From contig JANAVB010003999.1 in the NCBI GenBank assembly GCA_029216955.1, positions 3,352,675 to 3,416,674 on the forward strand: a stretch of 64,000 nt of DNA, given 5' to 3'. The first letter of the stretch is position 1. Every line of letters begins with the position of its first letter. Position numbers and translations under genes: made by a program. Positions 35,989-47,324 of this stretch are shown here, piece after piece. The notes under the pieces are model-generated. The model was not told the origin of the DNA, did not search any database, and saw only the letters and a list, made by a program, of their open reading frames with translations. The stretch comes from Iris pallida (Eukaryota > Streptophyta > Magnoliopsida > Asparagales > Iridaceae).

Positions 35989-36528
35989 TGTTGTAGCTGT
36001 TGCTACTATTTACAAAAATAAATTTCCTCATTTATTTTTAACCGTTACAATTTATTTATTCTATAACTTTTGAATATTTGAATCATGTCCAGATTCAATG
36101 TATCACATTTTTATCATGTGCTACAATTTTTGTAACGTTAAAATTTAATAGGCTATTTTAATATCCTCATTATTCCATCCTTTGGCAATAGCATATATAA
36201 TGAGGTTTCCTCCTCTCTTGGACATGAAAAAATATGATTGCAAAACTCTCCTTTCTAAATTCATCGTCTCTCTCCAAATATTGTTCGTCAATTGTTGCTC
36301 TGGGCAGAGCTAAGTCGGGGTCACTCTCTCCAAGTCGTGTGCGACAAAGGGATTCCGGTGGAGCAGGAATTTTACCACTAGGAACGTTCGGATACGGTCT
36401 GCACATAGATCCGAGCTAACTCTTAGGGCAGTGGTACGTGCACGACTTCCCCGAAGGCCGGTAATAATTTTAATTATTTTATTTTTATTACAGATTTAAA
36501 AACAAACTATAAAGAATAATTTCCAACA
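35989..36528 (+). repeat. Right LTR of copia element A
   Basis: Starts TGTTGTAGCTGTTGC directly after the purine tract gtttttggggggat (35975-35988) and ends ttccaaca. It matches the left LTR, including the segment around gggcagagctaagtcgg. Confidence 0.93.
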
Positions 36529-37759
36529 CTATCTATATATAGGATTAATTAGTTGTACCCCCCTATGGTTTGTATGTATTTTGGTAATTGTTCCCGTTGT
36601 TTCAAAAATAAAGAACACCCTCCTGGCTCTTAATTTTTCACTCATTTTCTTCTATGCACCATGGGGTACTGTCACGACCCGCACCCGGATATACGGGTAC
36701 GAATACGTGGGCCACGCCCAGCCTACGCCGCAGTATCGGCGGTAGAGCGCTGTCAAGTATACTATACTAACTACAATATCTAAAGATCCATAACTAGAAA
36801 TGTACTCATGTCACATCACGAAAACTAAGGAAGATAAGACAAGAATAATAACAACATCACTAGAACAACTAGAATCTACAATGATCATAAGACAGGAAAG
36901 TAAAGAAGGAACAACAAGACTAACTAAGGATAACTATTAGGCAACTCACATAGAAGAATAGTGAGATCCACCTCAGCTAGCAACATCATGAAGTCCAATA
37001 CTGAGGGCACAACTACTCCTAAAATTTTGTCAACATATCCAGTCAGGATGGAACGAGCACAAATCTCAAATAACAGTTCTAATTAGACGATATTGAAAAT
37101 GTAGCAGTAAATAGAGAATATACAAGAAATTATGAAATGTACATGTGAGTATCATGGCAAGGTAAGCTGTAAATCTAGAGCTAAAACAAGGCAAGTAAAA
37201 CTGATCATGGCATGTACAAGAATCAAGAATCATCTATCTAAGTGTGTGAGTACTAGTTTCAACATGTGGCCGGCTTGGGTCTGCATAAGGTCTACTGGCC
37301 TGGTTAATTATACGTGGGGTGTATGATTAACACTCACAAGATCTACAAGAATAACAAGGTGGATAATGACCACACATCTACACTAATACTCCCCGTCTCC
37401 GACTAGTATAGTGGATCCAACCATAACATATCATGATACACGATTCTCCGAGAGGGTAGCTAGCCTTCGCAGGAATCGTGTCTATACAATGCACAGGAAC
37501 AAGAAAGACTTGCACAGATATACCAAGGTAAGCGAGGAATAACATCTCATGACGGGATCCAGGAAATACCAATCCGTGTGAACAATGTGTCAAGAGAGCA
37601 AGGATATCTACACTAAATACAAGAAACATAGACGATATCATAAAACAGAAATATTATCAGAGAATGTACTCGCCTGTGATCTGGTAGAATATGTCAACTG
37701 GTCCAAGAACAGTGCCTCGAGGACCTATAGGTGGAAATACTATATCAATATAAGGGTTT

Positions 37760-38130
37760 GGAAGTAAAATCAAGTCATATTAAGTCAAACTAGGTCAAGG
37801 CAAGTCAAAGCAAGCCAAACTAGGTCAATCTAAGTCAGGGGTTGACTTACAGTTGACTTTTGGTCAACTGGTCAACTCTGGTCAACCCTAGGTCAACTCT
37901 AGGTCAAACTTGACTAACGTTGACTAACAGTTGACTTTGGGTCAACTGGTCAACTTCGGTCCAGTTCTAGTCAATTGTAGGCTACGGTTGACTTCCGGTT
38001 GACTTTGGTCAAAATAGTCAACTGTGGTCAAAACTAGTCTAACCTAGGTCAAATATTGACTCTACTTCGACGTTCAGTCAAAGTAGTCAATCATGGTCAA
38101 ACTGGGTCAAAGCTAGTCTCTACAAACATA
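37760..38130. repeat. TTGAC(C/T) (W-box-like) motif array in the LTR of E, left copy
   Basis: About 29 occurrences of TTGACY or its complement RGTCAA lie within roughly 370 bases, in both orientations, embedded in phrases such as ggtcaactggtcaact and cagttgactttgg. TTGAC(C/T) is the core site of WRKY transcription factors. A matching array is at 43260-43640 in the other LTR. Confidence 0.85.
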
Positions 38131-38735
38131 CAAGGTCAACACATTCAATTTCAGTGGTTGTAAAATCATTGGAATCGATGGATCTCTAAATACCACAAAA
38201 GAAGAAAGATTATAATAATAGAATAAAAACTTAAAAATGTTGTCGGATGGTGAAATAACCATTACCAACGTGTCCAGAATGGTCGAAATAGCTAAAATAG
38301 CCTGTCCAAAAGTCCAATTTGGACACAGGGGCAAAACAGTAATTTCGGGCCAAAATGATGTCCGCCGTTGGACACACTTTGCACCGAAAAATGTGTCAAA
38401 ATAAAAGTACACAAAACTTAACAAAGTATATGTCCACAAATTCAGAATGACGATACGAACCCAACGGTATATCCAGAATTGGATTCCGTTGACCCGATCT
38501 CAAATTGGTCCGTTGACCAGGACATTGAAATCTGATTTGCACGGAAAAGAGTGTTATTATTGGGTGTGTGTGAGAAAGAGAGAGATGTATGTGTGTGCAT
38601 ATATATATAAAGAGAGAGAGAGAGTGAGATTATTGGATGAGAGAGTGAGAGAGGTCGGTTGGGGGGGTTGCTCCTGCTGTGAGGTGGAGGGGGTGAGGTG
38701 GTGTGGTGTGTGTTTGATTATGGGAGAGAGAAAGA

Positions 38736-38738
<3 letters not shown>

Positions 38739-38786
<48 letters not shown>
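38739..38786. repeat. (TA)n microsatellite in the LTR of E
   Basis: Uninterrupted alternating t and a, preceded by a gagaga-rich tract. The equivalent place in the other LTR (45601-45658) is an imperfect, expanded version. Confidence 0.95.
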
Positions 38787-38788
<2 letters not shown>

Positions 38789-39605
38789 AGATATTTTATT
38801 TTAAAGTAGAGAAGAGATATTTTTTCAAAATAGGAAAAAGAGAAAAATTAAGTGGGATATTTGGACAGTCATGATGGAGGGTAACATGGAGCTGCGGTTG
38901 GGTTCAGTGGAGCCGGATTGGGCCAAAATAGATATGGTGCAATATTTGAATTAAAAATATGTATTTATGATCATGGGTAAATAAGTAGCATGTGGGGGCT
39001 CAAAGAAATAGGACACAGGTGTCAGGCGGGTAGTAGGCTCAATGTGGGCCATGTCCATATTTGGGGTCGACTAGGTTGGGTTGATGTCGGGTCCCGAAAT
39101 TAAATGGAAATTAAATCAGATTTACGGTAGATAATTAATTGGCCTAAATTGACCCGAAAGTTGTGCGAAGAAAATAAAGCACAAGATGGTATGTCTGAGT
39201 GGGACACGAAGGTCATGGGTGAAGAGCGTCTCGAGTAGATCATGCATGACAAGTTGGTTCTGAGAAAATGGTTTGGTGCTCCTAAATTAAAAGTCACGGT
39301 AACGTGCATATGATGATCAAGGAAAAGAGGGAATTCAATTAATAATTAAATGGTCTAAATTGACCCGAACTTGCGCGAATCAAAAAGAGTACAAGGGAAC
39401 AAGTTCGAGTGGGACACGAAATATCAATGTGAAGATAATCTCGTCTACTACAAACTCCAAGAAGGAAGTTTTCAGAGACTGGCATCCCTGATGCTCTAGA
39501 AATCCAAGTCACGGTAGAGAGCATTTAATCAAATAATAATATCTATTGCAATAATTGACTTATAAAATTAGAAAAAAAAATAAGCCCTAAATTCAGGGGC
39601 TTACA

Positions 39606-42153
39606 ATCCTACTCATCTTATAAAATTTCATCCTCGAAATTAAAATCATCCTATAGGTCAAGCTAAAACATGCAACTGCTATGGGTACAGTACTCAATCT
39701 GCTATCCTTGTGATCACCTATGTTGTTTCTCTCTACAGTCATTTGGTTCAGGTTCAACATGCTTCTTCCATAAAAACTTTGTCACTTTACCCCTTAGAAT
39801 CTTTATATCAATAAGAACCTTTACATATATTCTAAAATATAGGTCATCCTCGAGATACTATATATCAGCAATACTCGGCCATCAACCAAAATTCCAATTT
39901 CATAGCAATTTGTTTGTTTCCTTATCCCATCCTAAGTATCTTTATCCTATTAATCACAAGCTCCTTGAAATAATACATTCAAAACCTATTTTTGGCATTG
40001 AGCCTTCTCTCTTTTTACTCAAGAACTCCTGATATAAATCCTCAAATTCAAACTCTTTATTCATTTACCGAATTATTTATTACCTATGTACATATGTCCA
40101 TGTTTTGTTCTTGTTATCTTCCGATCTTGCACGCAATGTTATCTCCTTCTATTTCATTCTACATATCTATCTATCCTCCAATCATAAGTAAATGGCTTGT
40201 AGATAACCAATAATCACTTAGTCATTAAAGTCCTACAATGCTCAACCCTCGAACCTAAGCACAAGATTCTTGTCCTTAATTCGTAGTCACAAATATAATA
40301 TTCTTACTCCTTCTAAGATACCTTAAACCAATCTATACTATCAAACGAATCATTCTTAATGGTTTCTAAGTCCACTATAGTCAGTCACTCGTATCTGTCC
40401 AATAAGCTTAACCTAAAAATCCCCAAGAAAAATATACTCATCACAATCACACATAATAACATATTATAATTATACTACAGAATCAGTTAACAAGGTCTGG
40501 CTATCCAATCATCAAAAATAGAAGGTAACAAGGGCCTAAGACTGGGTCTAGCAATCCCTATCAATATTCAGACAAGGTAATAAGGTCAAGCAAGACAGGA
40601 AAGATTGTCGAAATATTTCCAAGAATAGTACGAGGCCAACGAGATGCATAGGACGTAGTCGAAGTAAAACTCAAGAACCATATATCTCCGTAATTATGTC
40701 ACATGAAGTTACTATCACGCTAGTGTGCATCTGGCTGCGATTAACTTTCTTGTTCCCTAATACAACGGATGGCTGCAGTGCACAGCTGCCACGCCAGATA
40801 ATATAGGTTCCTGAACTTAACTTGGCTAATATCCGTGAAATATTTCCAAACAATTTTTGCAAAATAAAGGAGAAGATGTTAGTCAAAATGCTTAGGGAGT
40901 GGTCCAAGTAGAATTCGAGAAACATATTTAACCATGATGCCGTTATCTGAAGTCATGCCTCGCCAGTATTTCTCTGGATGCAAACTTCCGATTCCGTAAT
41001 ACAAGGATAAAACACTTTTCGAACCTTCCCTGAATCAACCCATGAGGCACTTTCAACAATTATCGGGAAGGACAAGAAGAAGTACCCATGTGGTTAGCGA
41101 TGAAGAGTTTAGTCAAATCATAGGAAGATGGAACACAAACAATCATGTTGAGAAAATCCTAATTAAGCTGTAGATAGACAGAGTTGACTAAGACGGAAAA
41201 ATGATGGTAAGAATTTGTTCTTGCTCATCCGGTCATAATGAAGTGATCCGATTTAAGATACAGTCTGATAACCATACACGTCTCCCTGAAATTATGTTGC
41301 CAGAATTTTTGTCACGCCAGTAAGCATAGCTGCAATAAACGATGGAATCCATAACTTGGGTATACACCCTATATTATGTCATCTAGATTCCTTACCACGC
41401 CAACCGGTATGACTGCAAGAAAATCTAAATTTCATAACTAGGATAGTATATCCAACATTAGGCTCCACGTCCTTGTCGTGCTAGCTAGTATGACTGCGAT
41501 AAATTCTAAACTCCATAAATAAGGTAGACATTTATCGTTTTCATCAAATAAGTTTATCAGAATATCTTAACTCAATTCATAAAAATTGATCTTAGATACA
41601 AAGTCAAAGTCAACAACGAACGAACATCAAGATTCAAAATTCAACAACGAATCAAGGATAAGTAATGAAAACTAGCAGAACAGATTTCGAGACAGGATTC
41701 AGGAAAAGTTTTCAGGAGAAGTCCCAAAGGTACGATCTAGGTCAAGATAAAGGAAATCATTGGAATATAATCTAAAACAATCTCAACCTGATATGAGACT
41801 GGCAAATCATATTCCCGTCTCAACCTAGAAGATATATAAGGTCAACTTATACCTTCCCTCTGGGGTCCACAAACTCATTCCAAGAAAGAATAAAGTTTGA
41901 TACGGACAGATGTTTCAGAAATCAGGATGGACAGGAACAAATGGGAAAGTTTCGAAAAGTTCGAAATAAGATTCCCAGGGGTCATCCCTGGAATCTACCA
42001 AGAGTTCCTAATATGTGACTGAGTACCAAAATTCTAAAATATTCCATGACTCAACCTTAATCCTAGGGCAGGCTCGTAGTAGTACAGATAAGCTCAATTA
42101 CTACCACGACTTCGTATTAATGGCAAAGACTGCATGGGCCACCACTAAAAACG
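39606..42153 (-). other. Non-coding internal region of element E
   Basis: No retroviral domain in any frame. It holds degenerate repeats built around cacgccag and a tatgactgc phrase. The frames listed by simple ORF scanning are short and AT-driven. Confidence 0.75.
41283..41530. repeat. ~85-bp degenerate tandem repeat, three contiguous copies
   Basis: Units at about 41283, 41371 and 41455 share a cacgcca-type block, gtatgactgca, then aaattctaaa and a ccataac phrase ending with gggtag. Two more divergent copies can be seen near 40697 and 40935. Confidence 0.6.
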
Positions 42154-43259
42154 TGTCCCGACCTGCACCCGGATATACGGGTACGAATACGTGGGCCACG
42201 CCCAGCCTACGCCGTAGTATCGACGGTAGAGCGCTGTCAAGTATACTATACTAACTACAATATCTAAAGATCCATAACTAGAAATGTACTCATGTCACAT
42301 CACGAAAACTAAGGAAGATAAGACAAGAATAATAACAACATCACTAGAACAACTAGAATCTACAATGATCATAAGACAGGAAAGTAAAGAAGGAACAACA
42401 AGACTAACTAAGGATAACTATCAGGCAACTCACATAGAAGAATAGTGAGATCCACCTCAGCTAGCAACATCATGAAGTCCAATACTGAGGGCACAACTAC
42501 TCCTAAAATTTTGTCAACATATCCAGTCAAGATGGAACGAGCACAAATCTCAAATAACAGTTCTAATTAGACGATATTAAAAATATAGCAGTAAATAGAG
42601 AGAATATACAAGAAATCATGAAATGTACATGTGAGTATCATGGCAAGGTAAGCTGTAAATCTAGAGCTAGAACAAGGCAAGTAAAACTGATCGTGGCATG
42701 TACAAGAATCAAGAATTATCTATCTAAGTGTGTGAGTACTAGTTTCAACATGTGGCCAGCTTGGGTCTGCACAAGGTCTACTGGCCTGGTTAATCATACG
42801 TGGGGTGTATGATTAACACTCACAAGATCTACAAGAATAACAAGGTGGATAATGACCACACATCTACACTAATACTCCCCGTCCCCGACTAGTATAGTGG
42901 ATCCAACCATGACATATCATGACACGCGATTCTCCGAGAGGGTAGCTAGCCTTCGCAGGAATCGTGTCTATACAATGCACAAGGAACAAGAAAGACTTGC
43001 ACAAGATATACCAAGGGAAGCGAGGAATAACATCTCATGACGGGATCCAGAGAAATACCAATCCGTGTGAACAATGTGTCAAGAGAGCAAGGATATCTAC
43101 ACTAAATACAAGAAACATAGACGATATCATAAAACAGAAATATTATCAGAGAATGTACTCGCCTGTGATCTGGTGGAATATGTCAACTGGTCCAAGAACA
43201 GTGCCTCGAGGACCTATAGGTGGAAATACTGTATCAATATAAGGGTTTGGAAGTAAAAT

Positions 43260-43640
43260 CAAGTCATACTAAGTCAAACTAGGTCAAGGCAAGTCAAAAC
43301 AAGCCAAACTAGGTCAATCTAAGTCAAGGGTTAACTTACAGTTGACTTTTGGTCAACTGGTCAACTCTGGTCAACCCTAGGTCAACTCTAGGTCAAACTT
43401 GACTAACGTTGACTAACAGTTGACTTTGGGTTAACTGGTCAACTTCGGTCCAGTTCTAGTCAATTATAGGCTACGGTTGACTTCCGGTTGACTTTGGTCA
43501 AAATAGTCAACTGTGGTCAACCATGGTCAAAACTAGTCTAACCTAGGTCAAATATTGACTCTACTTCGACGTTCAGTCAAAGTAGTCAACCATGGTCAAA
43601 CTGGGTCAAAACTAGTCTCTACAAATATCTACAGGGTCAA
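43260..43640. repeat. TTGAC(C/T) motif array in the LTR of E, right copy
   Basis: The same array as at 37760-38130, with an added ggtcaaccatggtcaa phrase near 43517, so copy number is still changing between the two LTRs. Confidence 0.85.
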
Positions 43641-43779
43641 CACATTCAATTTCAGTGGTTGTAAAATACTGGAATCGATGGATCTCTAAATACCACAAAA
43701 GGAGAAAGATTATAATAATAGGGTAAAAACTTGCAGATATTGTCGGATGGTGAAACAACCATTACCAACGTGTCCAGAA

Positions 43780-44450
43780 TGGTCGAAATAGTTAGAATAG
43801 CCTGTCCAAAAGTCCAATTTGGATACAGGGGCAAAACGATAATTTCGGGCCAAAATGATGTCCGCCGTTGGACACACTTTGCACCAAAAAACGTGTCGAA
43901 ATAAAAGTGCAGAAAACTTAACAAATTATATGTCCCCGAATCCAGAATGACGATACGAACCAACGGTATATCCAGAATTGGATTCCGTTGACCCGATCTC
44001 AAATTGGTCCGTTGACCAGGACATTGAAATCCGATTTGCACGAAAAAGCGTGTCGGAGCGAATGTCCTCAAAACTCAGCAAATTATATGTCAATGAGTCC
44101 AGAATGATGATACGGACTCAACGGTATATCCGAAATTGGATTTCGATGAGCCGAACTCAAAATGACACGTTGACCCGGATATTGGTATCCGACTTGCACC
44201 AAAATGCGTGTCGGAACCAATGTCCACTAAAACCAAGCAAATTATATGTCAACGGATCCAGAATGATGATACGAACTCAACGGTATATCCGGAATTGGAT
44301 TCCAATGAGCTGGCGTCAAAAAGTCCTGTTGATCCGGACTGTGGGGTCCACTTTGCACCGAAATACGTGTCAGGGCCCACGTCTTCTAAATCTAACAAAC
44401 TTTATCTGAAAACATGCCAGAACGACGCCACGAGTCTACTGGTGGTGTCA
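43780..44450. repeat. ~159-bp tandem repeat in the right LTR of E, about four units
   Basis: The phrase aattggatt recurs at 43976, 44134 and 44293, spacings of 158 and 159. Each unit also contains cgtgtcgga-like, aaattatatgtc and cggtatatcc phrases. An older, more diverged unit precedes the first. The left LTR keeps only the beginning of this array. Confidence 0.8.
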
Positions 44451-44879
44451 GAAATTGAATCCGGAGTCCCGGGTTCAAAAATGGAACTTTACAAGTGCAA
44501 CACTAAGAATTCAAACGGCCAACTTTGGCGTCGAATTCGACCGACCTAACAAGCTCAAACTGAATTGAAATCTAAAGGGAGCAGAAAGAGGGTTATACTA
44601 GCTGCGCACAGGAACTGGTGGTGCACAAAACGGAGCTGCGACGACGAGGATACGAACCTGCGAAGTTGGCGTCACGAAACTATCCAAAAATAGTTCAATT
44701 AAAACGTCAACTTGGTGGCCAGTTTTCACATAGCAAACGACAGAATTAACGGGCAAAATTTGAGAGGGATGAAGGGGTATATACCAAGATTGAGACAGAG
44801 CGAAGAAATCGTCGATCCAACGGTCGGATTGTCCAAAAAATCGATGCGAAGTTGCTGTCCCGGGTGCGAATTCTGAAAT

Positions 44880-45180
44880 TTTCTCCGCGCGCGCGTCGAC
44901 GGAACTCCGTGCAAAACGCACGAAACGCCTAGACGGCGCGTCCCGGAGGACGTTGGCCGCCACAGGGTGGTGCGCCTGGGTGCGCCCAGAGGGTCGGGAG
45001 CCAGCCACGCGGCGGGGCACGGCCGGGGACCTCACCGGCGGCGGCGGCTGCGCGCGCGACGGCGTGCGGCTGCGCGCGCGGCGGCGTGCGGCTGTGTGGT
45101 AGCTGCTGCTGCTGCGTGTGGCTGTGCTCGTGCGACCAGGGCGGCGGCGGCACAGCGGTGATGGCGCGGTGGCGTACGGG
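44880..45180. other. GC-rich, CpG-dense block in the right LTR of E
   Basis: The block is dominated by gcgcgc, ggcggc and cgcgcg words, in sharp contrast with the AT-rich surroundings. Long frames are open on both strands simply because stop codons are rare in such sequence; none has a domain. The related solo LTR has a similar block at 58560-58760. Confidence 0.7.
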
Positions 45181-45614
45181 TGGTGGAGTGGTGGAGATGA
45201 TGTTGATGATGGTAGTGGTGGGTGTGTGTTGGCTAATGGTGGTGGTGGCTAATGGTGGGATGATGAAGAGGATGAGAAGGAGGAAGGGAGAGGGGAGAAG
45301 GATGGTGAGGGTGGTAGTTTGTGCTCGGCCACCAAGGGGGGGTGTTCGGCTGCAGGTGGGGGTGTTGGTGTAGTGTAAGGAGAGAGGGAGAAAGAGTGTT
45401 ATTATTGTGTGTGTGTTGAGAGAAAGAGAGAGATGTATGTGTGTGCATATATATATATAGATAGAGAGAGAGAGAGAGAGTGTGTGAGATATTATTGGAT
45501 GAGAGAGTGAGAGAGGTCGGTTGGGGGGGTTGCTCCTGCTGTGAGGTGGAGGGGGTGAGGTGGTGTGGTGTGTGTGTTTGATTATGGGAGAGAGAAAGAG
45601 TATATATATATAAT

Positions 45615-45647
<33 letters not shown>

Positions 45648-46669
45648 ATATATATATAGGAGATATTTTATTTTAAAGTAGAGAAGAGATATTTTTTCAA
45701 AATAGAAAAAAGAGAAAAATTAAGTGGAATATTTGGACAGTCATGATGGAGGGTAACATGGAGCTGCGGTTGGGTTCAGTGGAGCCGGGTTGGGCCAAAA
45801 TGGATATGGTGCAAATTTGAATTAAAATATGTATTTATGATCATGGGTAAATAAGTAGCATGTGGGGGCTCAAAGAAATGGGACACAAGTGTCAGACGGA
45901 TAGTAGGCTCAATGTGGGCCATGTCCATATTTGGGGTCGACTAGGTTGGGTTGATGTCGGGTCCCGAAATTAAATGGGAAATTAAATCAGACTTTACGGT
46001 AGATAATTAATTGGCCTAAATTGATCCGAAAGTTGTGCGAAGAAAATGAAGCACAAGATGGTGTGTCTGAGTGGGACACGAAGGTCATGGGTGAAGAGCG
46101 TCTCGAGTAGATCATGCATGGCAAGTTGGTTCTGAGAAAACGACTGGTCTGGTGCTCCTATTAAAAGTCACGGTAACGTGCATATGATGATCAAGGAAAA
46201 GAGTAGGAATTCAATTAATAATTAAATGGTCTAAATTGACCCGAACTTGCGCGAATCAAAAAGAGTACAAGGGAACAAGTTCGAGTGGGACACGAAATAT
46301 CAATGTGAAGATAATCTCGTCTACTACAAACTCCAAGAAGGAAGTTTCCAGAGACTGGCATCCCTGATGCTCTAGAAATCCAAGTCACGGTAGAGAGCAT
46401 TTAATCAAATAATAAACAAATAATAATATCTATTGCAATAATTGATTTATAAAATTAGAAAAAAAAAAAATAAGCCCTAAATTCAGGGGCTTACAGGTAC
46501 AACTAATTAACTTTATAAACCAGGGGGGTTCTTTATTTTTAAAACAACAGGAACAGTTACCAAAATACGTACAAATCATAGGGGGGTACAACTAATTAAC
46601 CCTCTATATATAGTGATGTGGCCATAGTGCTAGTGTATGTAAAGAAATAAAGAATGCTTGACCACTGAC

Positions 46670-47237
46670 TAGGGGTGAGCATTTGGTTTATTCGGTTTAA
46701 ACCGAACCGAATTAGCCAAAACCGAATAAACCGAAATTCTAAAAATGCAAAACCAAAACCGAACCGAATTAGCTAAAACCGAAACCGAACCGAACCGAAT
46801 AATAAATTCGGTTTATTCGGTTTGTTCGGTTCGAATTAATGGGTCGGACCCAATGTTGGAATCGTGGTTAAATTATACTAAAAATTATAATTTTGATACA
46901 CATATTTGTTGAATTTCGAAATTATGCACAAAGTTGGGCTAGTTGTTAAATTATCAATGTTATAATTGAAAACACATACATAGAATTATTATTTTCAAAA
47001 ATGTACATTTTCTTAAATTGAGAATATTTACATATTTGTATAATTCTTATTCGGTTTTCGGTTTGGACCGAAACCGAAACCTAAAACCGAAACCGAAACC
47101 GAAACCGAAATCGAATAAGAAATTATTGTATTTTGAAAACCGAAACCGAACCGAATATTTTTGAAACCGAACCGAATCTCTTATTCGGTTCGGTTCGGTT
47201 CGATTTTCGTTCCAAAACCGAATAATGCTCACCCCTA
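46670..47237. mobile_element. hAT-type MITE with AACCGAA subterminal repeats
   Basis: Terminal inverted repeat TAGGGGTGAGCAT against ATGCTCACCCCTA, with a perfect 8-bp duplication, ccactgac, at 46662-46669 and 47238-47245. Subterminal regions contain many aaccgaa and ttcggtt words in opposite orientations at the two ends. The layout is the same as that of the element at 1504-2084 but the subterminal word differs. No transposase. Confidence 0.92.
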
Positions 47238-47284
47238 CCACTGACAAGCTAGGTGCCTGTCCTATAGGCTTTGGCCATGGATTG

Positions 47285-47286
<2 letters not shown>

Positions 47287-47322
<36 letters not shown>
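47287..47322. repeat. (AT)n microsatellite
   Basis: Uninterrupted at repeats, 36 bases, between the MITE and the region upstream of the polygalacturonase. Confidence 0.95.

Positions 47323-47324
<2 letters not shown>

Larger units (their letters stand above)
13835..36528 (+). mobile_element. Ty1/copia element A, outermost layer of a nest, with a 5S rRNA segment
   Basis: Two LTRs of about 540 bp (13835-14378 and 35989-36528) start TGTTGTAGCTGTTG. The right one ends in ttccaaca and the left in ttccaata. Flanking pentamers are atatc (13830-13834) and ctatc (36529-36533), four of five matching. A purine-rich primer tract (gtttttggggggat) lies just before the right LTR at 35975-35988. The internal region has a 5S rRNA-derived segment, then the C-terminal part of integrase, RT and RNase H up to 16386, then 3' leader sequence. 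That sequence is split at 16727 by element B and resumes at 35662. The residues in RT suggest a Tork-like copia, tentatively. It cannot be autonomous. Confidence 0.9.
36670..39605 (-). repeat. Left LTR of element E (3' LTR), with an internal deletion
   Basis: Aligns with 42154-46495 at both ends but lacks about 1.35 kb: sequence runs directly from the aaatctgatttgcacgg phrase near 38540 to gagtgttattattggg near 38550, which in the other LTR are separated by 44050-45380. It contains the W-box array (37760-38130) and an (AT)n tract (38739-38786). Confidence 0.88.
36670..46495 (-). mobile_element. Non-coding large-LTR element E (LARD-like, gypsy-type)
   Basis: LTRs 36670-39605 and 42154-46495 (plus-strand ends TGTCACGACCC and GGGGCTTACA) are flanked by a perfect 5-bp duplication, ggtac, at 36665-36669 and 46496-46500. 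Inside the left LTR, the minus strand reads TTTCGAGGATGAAATTTTAT then the LTR start TGTAAGCCCC, the chromovirus-type 3' end, so the element lies on the minus strand. The 2.5-kb internal region has no gag or pol, and no standard primer-binding site is visible beside 42154. It would need enzymes from an autonomous relative. Confidence 0.88.
42154..46495 (-). repeat. Right LTR of element E (5' LTR), full-length form
   Basis: 4,342 bp, TGTCCCGACC to GGGGCTTACA. It retains the ~159-bp tandem repeats and the GC-rich block that the other LTR lost. Otherwise the two LTRs agree closely. Confidence 0.88.
36542..46603. mobile_element. Small Mutator-type MITE split by element E
   Basis: The left part is 36542-36669 and the right part 46496-46603. 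They are inverted copies (left GGATTAATTAGTTGTACCCC, right GGGGGTACAACTAATTAACC). They are flanked by a perfect 9-bp duplication, ctatatata, at 36533-36541 and 46604-46612. Without element E and its duplicated ggtac the MITE would be about 230 bp. A 9-bp duplication and long inverted repeats indicate a Mutator-like MITE. Confidence 0.87.

Noticed and set aside
38447..38809. 120-codon plus-strand frame
   Set aside because: Runs through simple repeats and ends in an (AT)n tract inside an LTR; no domain.
44598..45373. Overlapping long frames on both strands
   Set aside because: They fall in a GC-rich block of an LTR where stop codons are rare; residues are biased to Ala, Arg, Pro and His.
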